6,586 bases of DNA from JAILZP01 sp037444185 (GCA_037444185.1 JBBIMW010000069.1:1-6586), one strand, 5' to 3'; shown: positions 1 through 5,720, numbered from the stretch's first letter. A program made the numbers and translations. Notes: a model not told the origin generated them from the letters alone.

Positions 1-1
1 G

Positions 2-784
2 GAGCCAACTGATAGGTCTTACCTAAAGTTGTTATGCCAGGGCCTACTCTACTTAATGAGAGATGGCCTGGTGGACCTCCTTTCGGTTATGGACCACACG
101 CCCGGGCAGGGGCAGTTTAAAACCCTGGAGTCTTACCGGAACTACTTGCAAAAAACCTATCACTTTCAATTAAGCGAAACCGACAAAATTTTAGCCGACA
201 AAGAGAGTGCCCGTAAGCAGGGCGAAGAGAACGTCAGCCGTTTGCTTGTGGAGGCGGCGTCCCTGGGTATACCCACCGCATCCCACGATGATGACGACCC
301 GGACAGGATCCGGTATTTTCACCGCCTCGGGGTAAGAATAAGCGATTTTCCAGTTTCCATCGAGGCGGCCAGAGAGGCGCGCGCCCTTAATAATTTTGTT
401 TGCGTCGGGGCGCCCAATGTCGTCAGGGGAGGTTCCCAAAAAAACAATTTAAGGGCCGAAGACGCCATAGAAGAAAAAGTGGCAGACGTGCTGTGTTCCG
501 ATTATTATCCGCCATCGCTCATTCATTCTATTTTCCTGTTGGCGGGGAAAGTTGCTACAATGGCCGGGGCGGTGAAGATGGCCACACTGAATCCGGCCAG
601 GGCTGCGGGTCTGGCCGGCGATCTGGGGTCGCTGGAGGAGGGTAAGATTACCGATGTTATAGTGGTGCAAAACCGGGGGAATATGCCGCTGGTTACCCAT
701 TCGGTGGTTAACGGCCACCCTGTATACTCGGTCAACTATCATATTGCGAAAAAAATCAGCCGGCGCAGAGAGCGGCCGGCCTGA
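2..784 (+). CDS. phnM: PhnM, alpha-D-ribose 1-methylphosphonate 5-triphosphate diphosphatase (5'-partial)
   Basis: The reading frame is open from the window edge, so the N-terminus (about 120-130 residues, judged from the usual family length near 380) lies outside; 260 residues are visible. Family knowledge: PhnM is a cytoplasmic metal-dependent amidohydrolase of the C-P lyase pathway that removes pyrophosphate from ribose 1-methylphosphonate 5-triphosphate before PhnJ breaks the C-P bond. Seen in the fragment: MDHTPGQ at residues 30-36, ASHDD at 93-97 (metal-site region), the ISDFP motif at 113-117, GAPNVVRGGS at 136-145, and CSDYYPPSL at 165-173. The C-terminus carries the amidohydrolase ending with NPARAAGL and GKITDVIVV, the barrel-flanking beta-sandwich. 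One oddity is GGSQKNN where many homologues read GGSHSGN or GGSQSGN. The gene ends 19 bases before the next plus-strand gene, so they are probably one operon. Identification is firm. Confidence 0.93.
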   Translation, partial: EPTDRSYLKLLCQGLLYLMRDGLVDLLSVMDHTPGQGQFKTLESYRNYLQKTYHFQLSETDKILADKESARKQGEENVSRLLVEAASLGIPTASHDDDDPDRIRYFHRLGVRISDFPVSIEAAREARALNNFVCVGAPNVVRGGSQKNNLRAEDAIEEKVADVLCSDYYPPSLIHSIFLLAGKVATMAGAVKMATLNPARAAGLAGDLGSLEEGKITDVIVVQNRGNMPLVTHSVVNGHPVYSVNYHIAKKISRRRERPA

Positions 785-803
785 ACCCGGAGGTGCGCTT
801 ATA

Positions 804-1625
804 ATGAAAATTTCCGGATTTGCCATTAACGCGGACGCCGGCCTTCTGGACGGCAATCTCGAAATGCTTTGCCGGGAGTTGTCTTATTACAGGGAAACGG
901 GATTTACCCATGTGGAGATTTCCCCTCACGGCGTTGGCGCGGTCTCCAGCGGCCGACTCATTCCCGGGTGCATGGAGAGGCTCAATAAGATACTGGGATC
1001 TTATACATTCAAATATACCGTTCATGGCCCAAACAGCATGAACCTCATGAATACCGGGGATCTGGAAACCGAACGCAGCCTGTTTATGGCCAGCATAGAA
1101 TTTACCCGGGCGGTTGGGGCCGGTATACTGGTTTACCATTGTGGCCGGTACATACCGGAAGAGAATTTCCTGAACCCGCGCTTTAATGCTCCGGACCAGT
1201 CTCAAATGAAATTGATGTGGGATACCGAGAGGCGGCTGTTGCAGGAGATGGCGGACATTGCGGAACCCCACGAGATTACCATATGCCTTGAGAACGCCCG
1301 CCCCTATCTGGACGGGAGCCCTTACTGCTATGCGGAAAAACTGTATGAGCTGGAAAAAATGGTGAAAGAAGTTGGCCGGAGGAGTGTCGGAGTATGCCTG
1401 GATGTGGGCCACGCGTACCTGGCCGCTGTGGGACGGGGTGACATGCACATGCCCGTCGGCTGGGGCACAATTCCTTTAGCCGGGGTTTTTCTTGCACTTC
1501 AGGATTACAGCGGCGTCATCACCCTGGAGATGCGTTCCAGATACCGCCTCTATTACAGGGAGGCGCTTCAAAGGGCCAGGGAAATGGCGCGATTGTTTAA
1601 TGGCACTATGGTCAGTAATTTATAG
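804..1625 (+). CDS. Sugar phosphate isomerase/epimerase-like TIM-barrel protein, probably internally deleted
   Basis: The 273-residue product belongs to the xylose-isomerase-like TIM-barrel superfamily (AP endonuclease family 2). The ATG at 804 is chosen because a GGAGG lies at 789-793, ten bases upstream; an in-frame start at 744 would overlap phnM. Seen: a first beta strand MKISGFAIN, THVEIS at 35-40, HGP at 74-76, LVYHCGRY at 109-116, CLENA at 161-165 (probable metal ligand E163), CLDVGHAY at 198-205 (D200, H203), GDMHMPVGWGTIP at 212-224 and TLEMR at 240-244 (E242). In relatives a segment of roughly 35-45 residues with an HxHDN-type strand normally stands between the DVGHAY and GDLHLP-GWG motifs. 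Here the two are separated by only six residues, so a barrel strand and one metal-binding histidine are probably missing. Substrate is unknown. The position 19 bases after phnM suggests cotranscription. The protein may be inactive. Confidence 0.82.
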   Translation: MKISGFAINADAGLLDGNLEMLCRELSYYRETGFTHVEISPHGVGAVSSGRLIPGCMERLNKILGSYTFKYTVHGPNSMNLMNTGDLETERSLFMASIEFTRAVGAGILVYHCGRYIPEENFLNPRFNAPDQSQMKLMWDTERRLLQEMADIAEPHEITICLENARPYLDGSPYCYAEKLYELEKMVKEVGRRSVGVCLDVGHAYLAAVGRGDMHMPVGWGTIPLAGVFLALQDYSGVITLEMRSRYRLYYREALQRAREMARLFNGTMVSNL

Positions 1626-1703
1626 GCCGGCAGAATTTCGGAAGCAAATGCTCTTGCAGAGCCTCCGGCTGTGTCTGCGCAAAGAAAATCCGTGCATTTG
1701 TGG

Positions 1704-1733
1704 TTGACAGGAGAGAATATCATGGTGTATTAT
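1704..1733 (+). promoter_or_regulatory. Sigma-A type promoter for the tRNA-Lys/tRNA-Glu unit
   Basis: A perfect -35 box TTGACA at 1704-1709 is followed, after an 18-base spacer, by TATTAT at 1728-1733 (5 of 6 matches to TATAAT). Transcription would begin near 1740, about 22 bases before the mature 5' end of tRNA-Lys, a usual leader length for tRNA genes. The 18-base spacer is one longer than optimal. Confidence 0.7.
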
Positions 1734-1761
1734 TACTATCGTTGGCCCGGCAATGGAATAT

Positions 1762-1837
1762 GAGCCATTAGCTCAGTCGGTAGAGCACCTGACTTTTAAT
1801 CAGGGTGTCCCGCGTTCGAGTCGCGGATGGCTCACCA
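1762..1837 (+). tRNA. tRNA-Lys (anticodon UUU)
   Basis: A complete 76-base cloverleaf with encoded CCA. The acceptor stem GAGCCAT (1762-1768) pairs with ATGGCTC (1827-1833), with discriminator A at 1834 and CCA at 1835-1837. The anticodon stem CCTGA/TCAGG encloses the loop CTTTTAA, giving the anticodon TTT at 1795-1797. The T arm CCGCG-TTCGAGT-CGCGG is fully paired. It reads lysine codons AAA and AAG. It is the first gene of a two-tRNA unit, ten bases before tRNA-Glu. Confidence 0.97.
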
Positions 1838-1847
1838 TATTATATCC

Positions 1848-1923
1848 GGCCCCTTGGTCAAGCGGTCTAAGACACCGCCCTTTCACGGCGGTAACACGGG
1901 TTCGAATCCCGTAGGGGTCACCA
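1848..1923 (+). tRNA. tRNA-Glu (anticodon UUC)
   Basis: A complete cloverleaf of 76 bases with encoded CCA. The acceptor stem GGCCCCT (1848-1854) pairs with AGGGGTC (1913-1919), including one G-U pair; discriminator A is 1920 and CCA is 1921-1923. The anticodon stem CCGCC/GGCGG encloses CTTTCAC, giving anticodon TTC at 1882-1884. The T arm ACGGG-TTCGAAT-CCCGT is standard. The D loop reads GCGGTCTAAG, apparently one base longer than the commoner GCGGTTAAG, a tolerated length variant. Besides translation, glutamyl-tRNA also feeds tetrapyrrole synthesis in most bacteria of this kind. Confidence 0.97.
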
Positions 1924-1925
1924 GC

Positions 1926-1956
1926 AAAACCCCGTGGATATTTTCGCGGGGTTTTT
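1926..1956 (+). terminator. Rho-independent terminator after tRNA-Glu
   Basis: The inverted repeat AAAACCCCGTG (1926-1936) and CGCGGGGTTTT (1945-1955) forms an 11-base-pair stem with one G-U pair around an eight-base loop, and a run of five T begins at 1952. The A-rich left arm would pair with the T run, giving a partly bidirectional form. It starts three bases after the tRNA CCA end and closes the Lys-Glu unit. Confidence 0.87.
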
Positions 1957-2066
1957 CATTGGTGCACTCACACCCATTTGTTGAGGGAGTCTCAAAACAC
2001 CCCGCTTATAATGACGGCAACATTCCCTCCTCCCGCGCTCTCCCGGCCCGGACTTCCGGCCGGCAC

Positions 2067-2094
2067 TTGACGCCGGGCCAAAAAGTGATATAAT
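2067..2094 (+). promoter_or_regulatory. Sigma-A type promoter for tRNA-Gly
   Basis: The -35 box TTGACG at 2067-2072 (5 of 6) and a perfect TATAAT at 2089-2094 are separated by 16 bases. Transcription would start around 2101, about seven bases before the mature tRNA-Gly. This promoter lies downstream of the tRNA-Glu terminator, so tRNA-Gly is a separate unit. Confidence 0.75.
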
Positions 2095-2107
2095 AATATA
2101 TTGTCGG

Positions 2108-2182
2108 GCGGGTGTAGCTCAATGGTAGAGCATCAGCTTCCCAAGCTGAGGGTTGAGGGTTCGATCCCCTTCACCCGCTCCA
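2108..2182 (+). tRNA. tRNA-Gly (anticodon CCC)
   Basis: A complete 75-base cloverleaf with encoded CCA. The acceptor stem GCGGGTG (2108-2114) pairs with CACCCGC (2172-2178), with discriminator T at 2179 and CCA at 2180-2182. The anticodon stem TCAGC/GCTGA encloses TTCCCAA, giving anticodon CCC at 2140-2142, which reads only GGG. The T arm GAGGG-TTCGATC-CCCTT closes with one G-U pair. A dedicated C34 glycine tRNA fits a GC-rich genome that uses GGG codons often. Confidence 0.96.
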
Positions 2183-2193
2183 ATAAAATCAAG

Positions 2194-2231
2194 CCCTCCG
2201 AGGATTTTAAAATTTCTTCGGAGGGTTTTTT
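2194..2231 (+). terminator. Rho-independent terminator after tRNA-Gly
   Basis: CCCTCCGA (2194-2201) pairs with TCGGAGGG (2218-2225), eight perfect base pairs with a 16-base A/T-rich loop, followed by six T from 2226. It starts 12 bases after the tRNA end and separates the tRNA from spo0M. Confidence 0.87.
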
Positions 2232-2310
2232 GGTGCCCTTTTGGCGCCAGTCTTCGCCGGGGTGCCGGGGTGCCGGCGGGGCGGCGCGGGAACCGGATTA
2301 ATAAAACCGG

Positions 2311-2340
2311 GAAGGAATTTCCGGTACCGGTGTGGTATTA
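2311..2340 (+). promoter_or_regulatory. Candidate sigma-H promoter of spo0M
   Basis: GAAGGAATT at 2311-2319 matches the sigma-H -35 consensus RnAGGAwWW at every position. After a 12-base spacer, GTGGTATTA at 2332-2340 matches the -10 consensus RnnGAATww with one mismatch (GTAT for GAAT). Transcription would begin near 2347, leaving a 5' leader of about 90 bases. In B. subtilis spo0M is known to be transcribed by sigma-H, which makes the match more credible. I found no convincing sigma-A promoter in the same gap. The match is by eye and one core base differs. Confidence 0.5.
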
Positions 2341-2423
2341 CAAATATAACTGCCCTGAAAACAGCTCATGCTGCATTCCTCATCCTGTCGTGAGACAGAA
2401 GAATTGAGAAATAAAAATATTGA

Positions 2424-2432
2424 AAAGAGGTG
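2424..2432 (+). promoter_or_regulatory. Ribosome binding site that fixes the spo0M start
   Basis: AAAGAGGTG lies five bases before the ATG at 2438. It overlaps an in-frame TTG at 2420, which therefore cannot be the start. Confidence 0.8.
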
Positions 2433-2437
2433 TGGTT

Positions 2438-3193
2438 ATGATTAACAAACTCTTTGCCAGCATAGGAATCGGGTCTGCCAGGGTAAATCTGGAGGTGATG
2501 GATACGGAGGTTTCCCTGGGCGGGAAGCTGAGGGGGGCCGTCAAGATTCAGGGAGGAAATGTCGAGCAGCAGTTGGATAAAATATATATAAACCTTATTC
2601 TGTCTTCAAACTATAAGAGCGGGGATCACATCAAAAACGTTCAGCGGGTCATCAGCACATTTACGGTGGAGGAAAAAATGACAATCAGTCCCGGGGAGGA
2701 GAAGGTCTTTCCGGTAAGTTTGCAGATTCCTTATGGACTACCCATATCCAAGGGCCGCACCAGATACTTCCTCCAGACAAAGCTGGACATTCCCCAGGCC
2801 ATTGATCCGGTGGACCATGATCCTGTTACAATATTGCCACACAAAGAGTACAAAATGTTTTTTGATGCCTTGAAGGCTCTCGGCTTCAAGGAAAAATCGG
2901 GCTGCGGGGATTACAACGGCCGTTTTCAGGAATTTGAGTACCGCCCCACCAGCTATTTTGTGCGGGAACTGGACGAAATTGAGGTTTATCCCGTGGCATT
3001 GGAGAATGAGTTGCTGGTGACCATGCAGATAGACAAAAAGTCCCGGGGACCATTCGGTTCCCTTTTGGACGATTTGGAACTGGACGAAAGGTATGTCCGC
3101 TTTAGCATTCCTTACAGCGAAATGGGCGGCGCGGCCCGGCTGGCTGAAAAGTTAAAAGGCATTATTGAAAGGGAATACCGTAAAATTCCCTAA
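2438..3193 (+). CDS. spo0M: Spo0M sporulation-control protein (arrestin-like fold)
   Basis: The 251-residue product has the length and motifs of Spo0M (B. subtilis Spo0M is about 258 residues). Seen: SIGIGSARVNLEV at 8-20, and the signature GGKLRGAVKIQGGNVEQ at 28-44, which opens the N-terminal arrestin-like beta-sandwich. A second beta domain begins around residue 130 and contains FQEFEYRP and the acidic stretch LLDDLELDERYVRF near the C-terminus. There is no signal peptide or membrane segment, so the protein is cytoplasmic or peripheral. Family knowledge: Spo0M affects sporulation at the Spo0 stage and has been linked to cell division and cytoskeleton in Bacillus; its biochemical role is not settled. 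The ATG at 2438 is preceded by a strong Shine-Dalgarno sequence. The gene is monocistronic: a tRNA terminator lies upstream and a convergent gene ends 27 bases downstream. Confidence 0.93.
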   Translation: MINKLFASIGIGSARVNLEVMDTEVSLGGKLRGAVKIQGGNVEQQLDKIYINLILSSNYKSGDHIKNVQRVISTFTVEEKMTISPGEEKVFPVSLQIPYGLPISKGRTRYFLQTKLDIPQAIDPVDHDPVTILPHKEYKMFFDALKALGFKEKSGCGDYNGRFQEFEYRPTSYFVRELDEIEVYPVALENELLVTMQIDKKSRGPFGSLLDDLELDERYVRFSIPYSEMGGAARLAEKLKGIIEREYRKIP

Positions 3194-3219
3194 GCCCGGG
3201 GGCGCTTTTCTGCTTGTCA

Positions 3220-4851
3220 TCAGTCTGCCAGGGCCTGCAGGCACATGAAAAGCGCCCTGGAATTTCTGATCCAGATGTCCTCGAACTGCTGCAGCGGCAG
3301 GGGGTTTGAGCCGCGTCCCACCTCCACCGTGAGGCCCGGCCTGCGGTAAGTGGTGACAAACCAGTCCCGGTATCCTCCGGACAGATCGGGGGTGTCCACC
3401 GGCGTGTAGCCGCTTGCAGCGGCATAGATGGCTGTGATGTCTTGCATGGCTTGGGTTGTGTCGCCCTCCAGGGGCTGCCAGAACAGCACCTCTCCCTGGG
3501 AGTGGTAGCAGAATACCGCCTTGAAGTCGTGTCTGAGGGTAAAATCATATGCCGCTCGGGACTCCGGGGCGGAAAGGGGTCGGTGGCCGGCAATTCCCCT
3601 GGGAAAGACATTATGCTGATGTCGGTTCCGGGCTGCCTCCCAGCGGGCGGGGTATTGGCTGTTCAGATCGATACCCTGGCTGTTGGCCCGCCAGTGTCTC
3701 AGTTCAAAGCCCGGGGGGGAAAGGGCCGCTGCAACATTCGCCAGATCCGGGGGCAAATTGTCGCTGTGGGCCGCTATTTCGCAGCCATCGGGATTAATCA
3801 TGGGGGCAATATAGAGGGTGACTTTTTCCAGCAGGGATTTCCAGTGCGGTTCACCGGAGTTGCGGCAGACTTCCTCGACAAACCTGGTCAGAAAGGCGGC
3901 AGTGATATGTTCATCGCCGTGCCAGGCTCCGTTTATAAATATTTTTGCCGGGCCTTTGCCCAGGACGGCCACCGGGATGTCCCGGCCCAGGGCTGACCGG
4001 CCTATAGTTTCAATTCTTGCTCCGGGAAACAGTCCGGCAAAAACCTTCAGGTCCCTTTTCAGATCCCTGTGGCCGTACATCCTGGCCCGGCCGGAGACGG
4101 TCCATCCGGGGCGTAACTCCTCCCTGCCGGCAGCGTTTACGCTGCTTAGATTGATCAGCAGAGGAGTATGGGGCTGTCCCGTGGGGAGCAGTTCGGCCCC
4201 GGCAATACCGGCCCAGTCCTTCAGCGGCAGCCAGAAACGGTGGTCTTCCGGCAGGCGGAAGGGAGATCCGGAAAGCTGTGCGCCGATGCCGCCGACAACA
4301 GCCTTTTTGGTCCCTTCGCTGAAACTGGTCAACCGGTTGCTCAGAAACAACGAGACCGTCAGGGAGCCCCTCCGTAGCTCCGGGTGAAAAGAAACGGGGT
4401 ATATGCGGCTCAACTGGTCGGTTGAAATGAAGAAAACATCATCTTTTACCAAGGCGGTGAGACGGATTCTCTCCACATTTTCCCACAGGCAGTCTCCCGG
4501 CTTTTTTTTCAGTACGGCCACATCCACCCTGTCCAGGCAAATTTTTTCCTTGACTTTGTCCAAATGCAGGCCCCCGGCCATTTCTTCCATCCTTGTCAGG
4601 ATGGCGGGCGGAAGATTGCGGCTGTAATAAAACTCCCGCACCGGAGCCGGAGCCGTGCCGCCCGCGTATTTTGCCGCCCCGGGTGTGTTCTTGCCGGAGT
4701 ACAGATTTTCCGGTCGGTGATATAAGGTGGCCCGGGCATTTGCGCCGCCGGCGGTGAAGACAGCCGTGTTCATCCGGGTGTCCGGGGCTGAATAGCGCGC
4801 AGAGAGAAAAAATGCGCCGGCAGCAAACAGCAACAAAAAATACTTTTTCAT
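3220..4851 (-). CDS. Secreted M14-family zinc peptidase, gamma-D-glutamyl-diaminopimelate endopeptidase-like
   Basis: A 543-residue protein. The ATG at 4851 is chosen because it opens a classic signal peptide (MKKYFLLLFAAGAFFLSA) and has AAAGGCGG seven bases upstream; an in-frame ATG at 4893 would add 14 polar residues in front. No lipobox cysteine is seen, so it is probably exported to the wall or spore integument rather than lipid-anchored. Residues about 105-235 resemble a copper-amine-oxidase N-terminal-like domain (VFFISTDQLSRIY, then FWLPLKDWAGIAGAELL). Residues about 258-540 are the catalytic M14 domain: HGDE at 311-314 supplies zinc ligands H311 and E314, YIAPMINPDG is at 347-356, GIDLNSQYPARWE at 393-405, H450 is the third ligand, and E510 in LTVEVGRG is the catalytic glutamate. 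The site appears intact. The DLNxQYPAxWE and PLSAPES motifs resemble endopeptidase I (subfamily M14C), which cuts the gamma-D-Glu-DAP bond of peptidoglycan peptides. Exact substrate is inferred. Confidence 0.86.
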   Translation of the reverse strand: MKKYFLLLFAAGAFFLSARYSAPDTRMNTAVFTAGGANARATLYHRPENLYSGKNTPGAAKYAGGTAPAPVREFYYSRNLPPAILTRMEEMAGGLHLDKVKEKICLDRVDVAVLKKKPGDCLWENVERIRLTALVKDDVFFISTDQLSRIYPVSFHPELRRGSLTVSLFLSNRLTSFSEGTKKAVVGGIGAQLSGSPFRLPEDHRFWLPLKDWAGIAGAELLPTGQPHTPLLINLSSVNAAGREELRPGWTVSGRARMYGHRDLKRDLKVFAGLFPGARIETIGRSALGRDIPVAVLGKGPAKIFINGAWHGDEHITAAFLTRFVEEVCRNSGEPHWKSLLEKVTLYIAPMINPDGCEIAAHSDNLPPDLANVAAALSPPGFELRHWRANSQGIDLNSQYPARWEAARNRHQHNVFPRGIAGHRPLSAPESRAAYDFTLRHDFKAVFCYHSQGEVLFWQPLEGDTTQAMQDITAIYAAASGYTPVDTPDLSGGYRDWFVTTYRRPGLTVEVGRGSNPLPLQQFEDIWIRNSRALFMCLQALAD

Positions 4852-4858
4852 AAAACAA

Positions 4859-4866
4859 CCGCCTTT
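4859..4866 (-). promoter_or_regulatory. Ribosome binding site that fixes the M14 peptidase start
   Basis: On the minus strand AAAGGCGG stands seven bases before the ATG at 4851. It differs from AAAGGAGG at one base and supports the start that exposes the signal peptide. Confidence 0.65.
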
Positions 4867-4893
4867 TGTGCCGGTTTTGGCGCCGCGGAGCAT

Positions 4894-5036
4894 TGTTGCG
4901 CAGTTACGGTATATTTGTTAATTCGTCATTTCGATGGCTGGATTTAGCCGTCGCATGTATATTTGCGCACCAAGGTCACGGGTTGGTTTGTCGTTGATTG
5001 TCATGGACCGTTGATACGCATCGGCCCAGGGGGTTC
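4894..5036. other. Divergent intergenic region with no gene recognised
   Basis: This stretch lies between the start of the M14 peptidase (minus strand) and the tadA promoter (plus strand). I found no tRNA, no ORF with a ribosome binding site, and no clear minus-strand promoter, although TATACC and TATACA hexamers are present on that strand without a matching -35. CGTTGAT occurs twice, near 4992 and 5010, 18 bases apart in the same orientation. The promoter of the peptidase must lie here or just inside its upstream side. Confidence 0.5.
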
Positions 5037-5065
5037 TTGACACCTGCCCGGTTATGGCGTAGAAT
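5037..5065 (+). promoter_or_regulatory. Strong sigma-A promoter of tadA
   Basis: A perfect TTGACA at 5037-5042, a 17-base spacer, and TAGAAT at 5060-5065 (5 of 6). Transcription would start near 5072, leaving a GC-rich leader of about 68 bases before tadA. This is the best-matching vegetative promoter in the window. Confidence 0.8.
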
Positions 5066-5139
5066 ACTACTTGCAGGTTTGGGGATGCCCCGGCCCGGAA
5101 TGTCCGCTGGCGGCCCCCGGGAGGGCGGGATGCCGTTAA

Positions 5140-5595
5140 GTGGACCATCGGGGTTACATGAGGGAGGCCCTGGAGGAGGCCGCGAAAGCTTGTGCCAGGG
5201 GCGAGGTGCCCATCGGGGCGGTGGTGGTTTTAAACGGAGAGATTATCGGGCGGGGACACAATTTGCGGGAAATGACGAATGACGGCACGGCCCACGCCGA
5301 GGTGCTGGCCCTGCGGGAGGCCGCCCGGAAGATTGGCGGCTGGCGGCTGGAGGGAACCACCCTGTACTCCACTATCGAGCCCTGCCCCATGTGTGCCGGG
5401 GCCGTCGTGCAGTGCCGGGTGAAGACATTGGTGTACGGAGCCAAAGACCCCAAGGCCGGGGCAGTGGACTCCCTGGTGGACCTGGTCAGGGACCCCAGAT
5501 TCAATCACCGGGTGGAGGTGGTGTCCGGGGTTTTGGAGGAAGAGTGCGCCGGGATTATCAAGGAGTTTTTCCGGAAGTTGAGGACCGGCAAATGA
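5140..5595 (+). CDS. tadA: TadA, tRNA-specific adenosine deaminase
   Basis: The 151-residue protein deaminates adenosine-34 to inosine in the anticodon of tRNA-Arg(ACG), an essential wobble modification, as a cytoplasmic homodimer. Seen: the GEVPIGAVVV strand at 21-30, GHN at 39-41, the zinc/catalytic motif HAE at 52-54 (H52 ligand, E54 proton shuttle), and PCPMCAGAVV at 81-90 (C82 and C85 ligands). The C-terminus has RFNHRVEVVSGVLEEEC, nearly the same as in B. subtilis TadA. The start is a GTG at 5140: this yields DHRGYMREAL, aligning with the usual N-terminus of the family, whereas the ATG at 5158 would remove part of the first helix. A GGGAGGGCGGG stretch at 5119-5129 is the only candidate ribosome binding site, spaced rather far. 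A tRNA-Ser gene follows 31 bases downstream with no separate promoter visible. Confidence 0.95.
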   Translation: MDHRGYMREALEEAAKACARGEVPIGAVVVLNGEIIGRGHNLREMTNDGTAHAEVLALREAARKIGGWRLEGTTLYSTIEPCPMCAGAVVQCRVKTLVYGAKDPKAGAVDSLVDLVRDPRFNHRVEVVSGVLEEECAGIIKEFFRKLRTGK

Positions 5596-5626
5596 ATTGG
5601 CGGGAGTTCACTCCAAACAGCATAAC

Positions 5627-5720
5627 GGAGAGATGGCCGAGTTGGCCTAAGGCGCTCGACTCGAAATCGAGTAGACCGTTAGTAGCGGTCTCCAGGGTTC
5701 GAATCCCTGTCTCTCCGCCA
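5627..5720 (+). tRNA. tRNA-Ser (anticodon CGA)
   Basis: A complete 94-base class II tRNA with encoded CCA. The acceptor stem GGAGAGA (5627-5633) pairs with TCTCTCC (5710-5716); discriminator G is 5717 and CCA is 5718-5720. The anticodon stem CTCGA/TCGAG encloses CTCGAAA, giving anticodon CGA at 5662-5664 (reads TCG). The long variable arm is a 6-base-pair hairpin, AGACCG (5673-5678) with CGGTCT (5686-5691), the serine identity feature. The T arm CAGGG-TTCGAAT-CCCTG is perfect. It is probably transcribed together with tadA. Confidence 0.97.

Noticed and set aside
756..1448. Minus-strand ORF of 230 codons antisense to the TIM-barrel gene
   Set aside because: Shadow of a real gene with family motifs and a good ribosome binding site; no motif on the antisense frame.
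1981..2012. TTGAGG...TATAAT as an extra promoter after the tRNA-Glu terminator
   Set aside because: The spacer is 20 bases, too long, and the better promoter for tRNA-Gly is at 2067-2094.
1827..2093. Plus-strand ORF of 88 codons starting in tRNA-Lys
   Set aside because: It runs through tRNA-Glu, the terminator and the promoter of tRNA-Gly; no ribosome binding site and no protein-like pattern outside the translated tRNA.
2101..2301. Plus-strand ORF with GCSSMVEHQLPKL...
   Set aside because: This is the translated tRNA-Gly, a classic artefact.
3192..3210. Hairpin between spo0M and the convergent peptidase as a terminator
   Set aside because: Only a short bulged stem (AAGC/GCTT plus CC/GG) with four T; too weak to call.
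3442..3996. Plus-strand ORF of 184 codons antisense to the M14 peptidase
   Set aside because: It lies wholly within the peptidase gene, whose motifs are unmistakable; a high-GC shadow frame.
5072..5139. SRP RNA (ffs) or other ncRNA behind the strong promoter at 5037
   Set aside because: No SRP-like apical motif, too short before the tadA start, and no terminator; a plain mRNA leader explains it.
4918..5148. Minus-strand ORF of 76 codons between the peptidase and tadA
   Set aside because: No ribosome binding site at any start, no recognisable motif, and it overlaps the tadA promoter and start.
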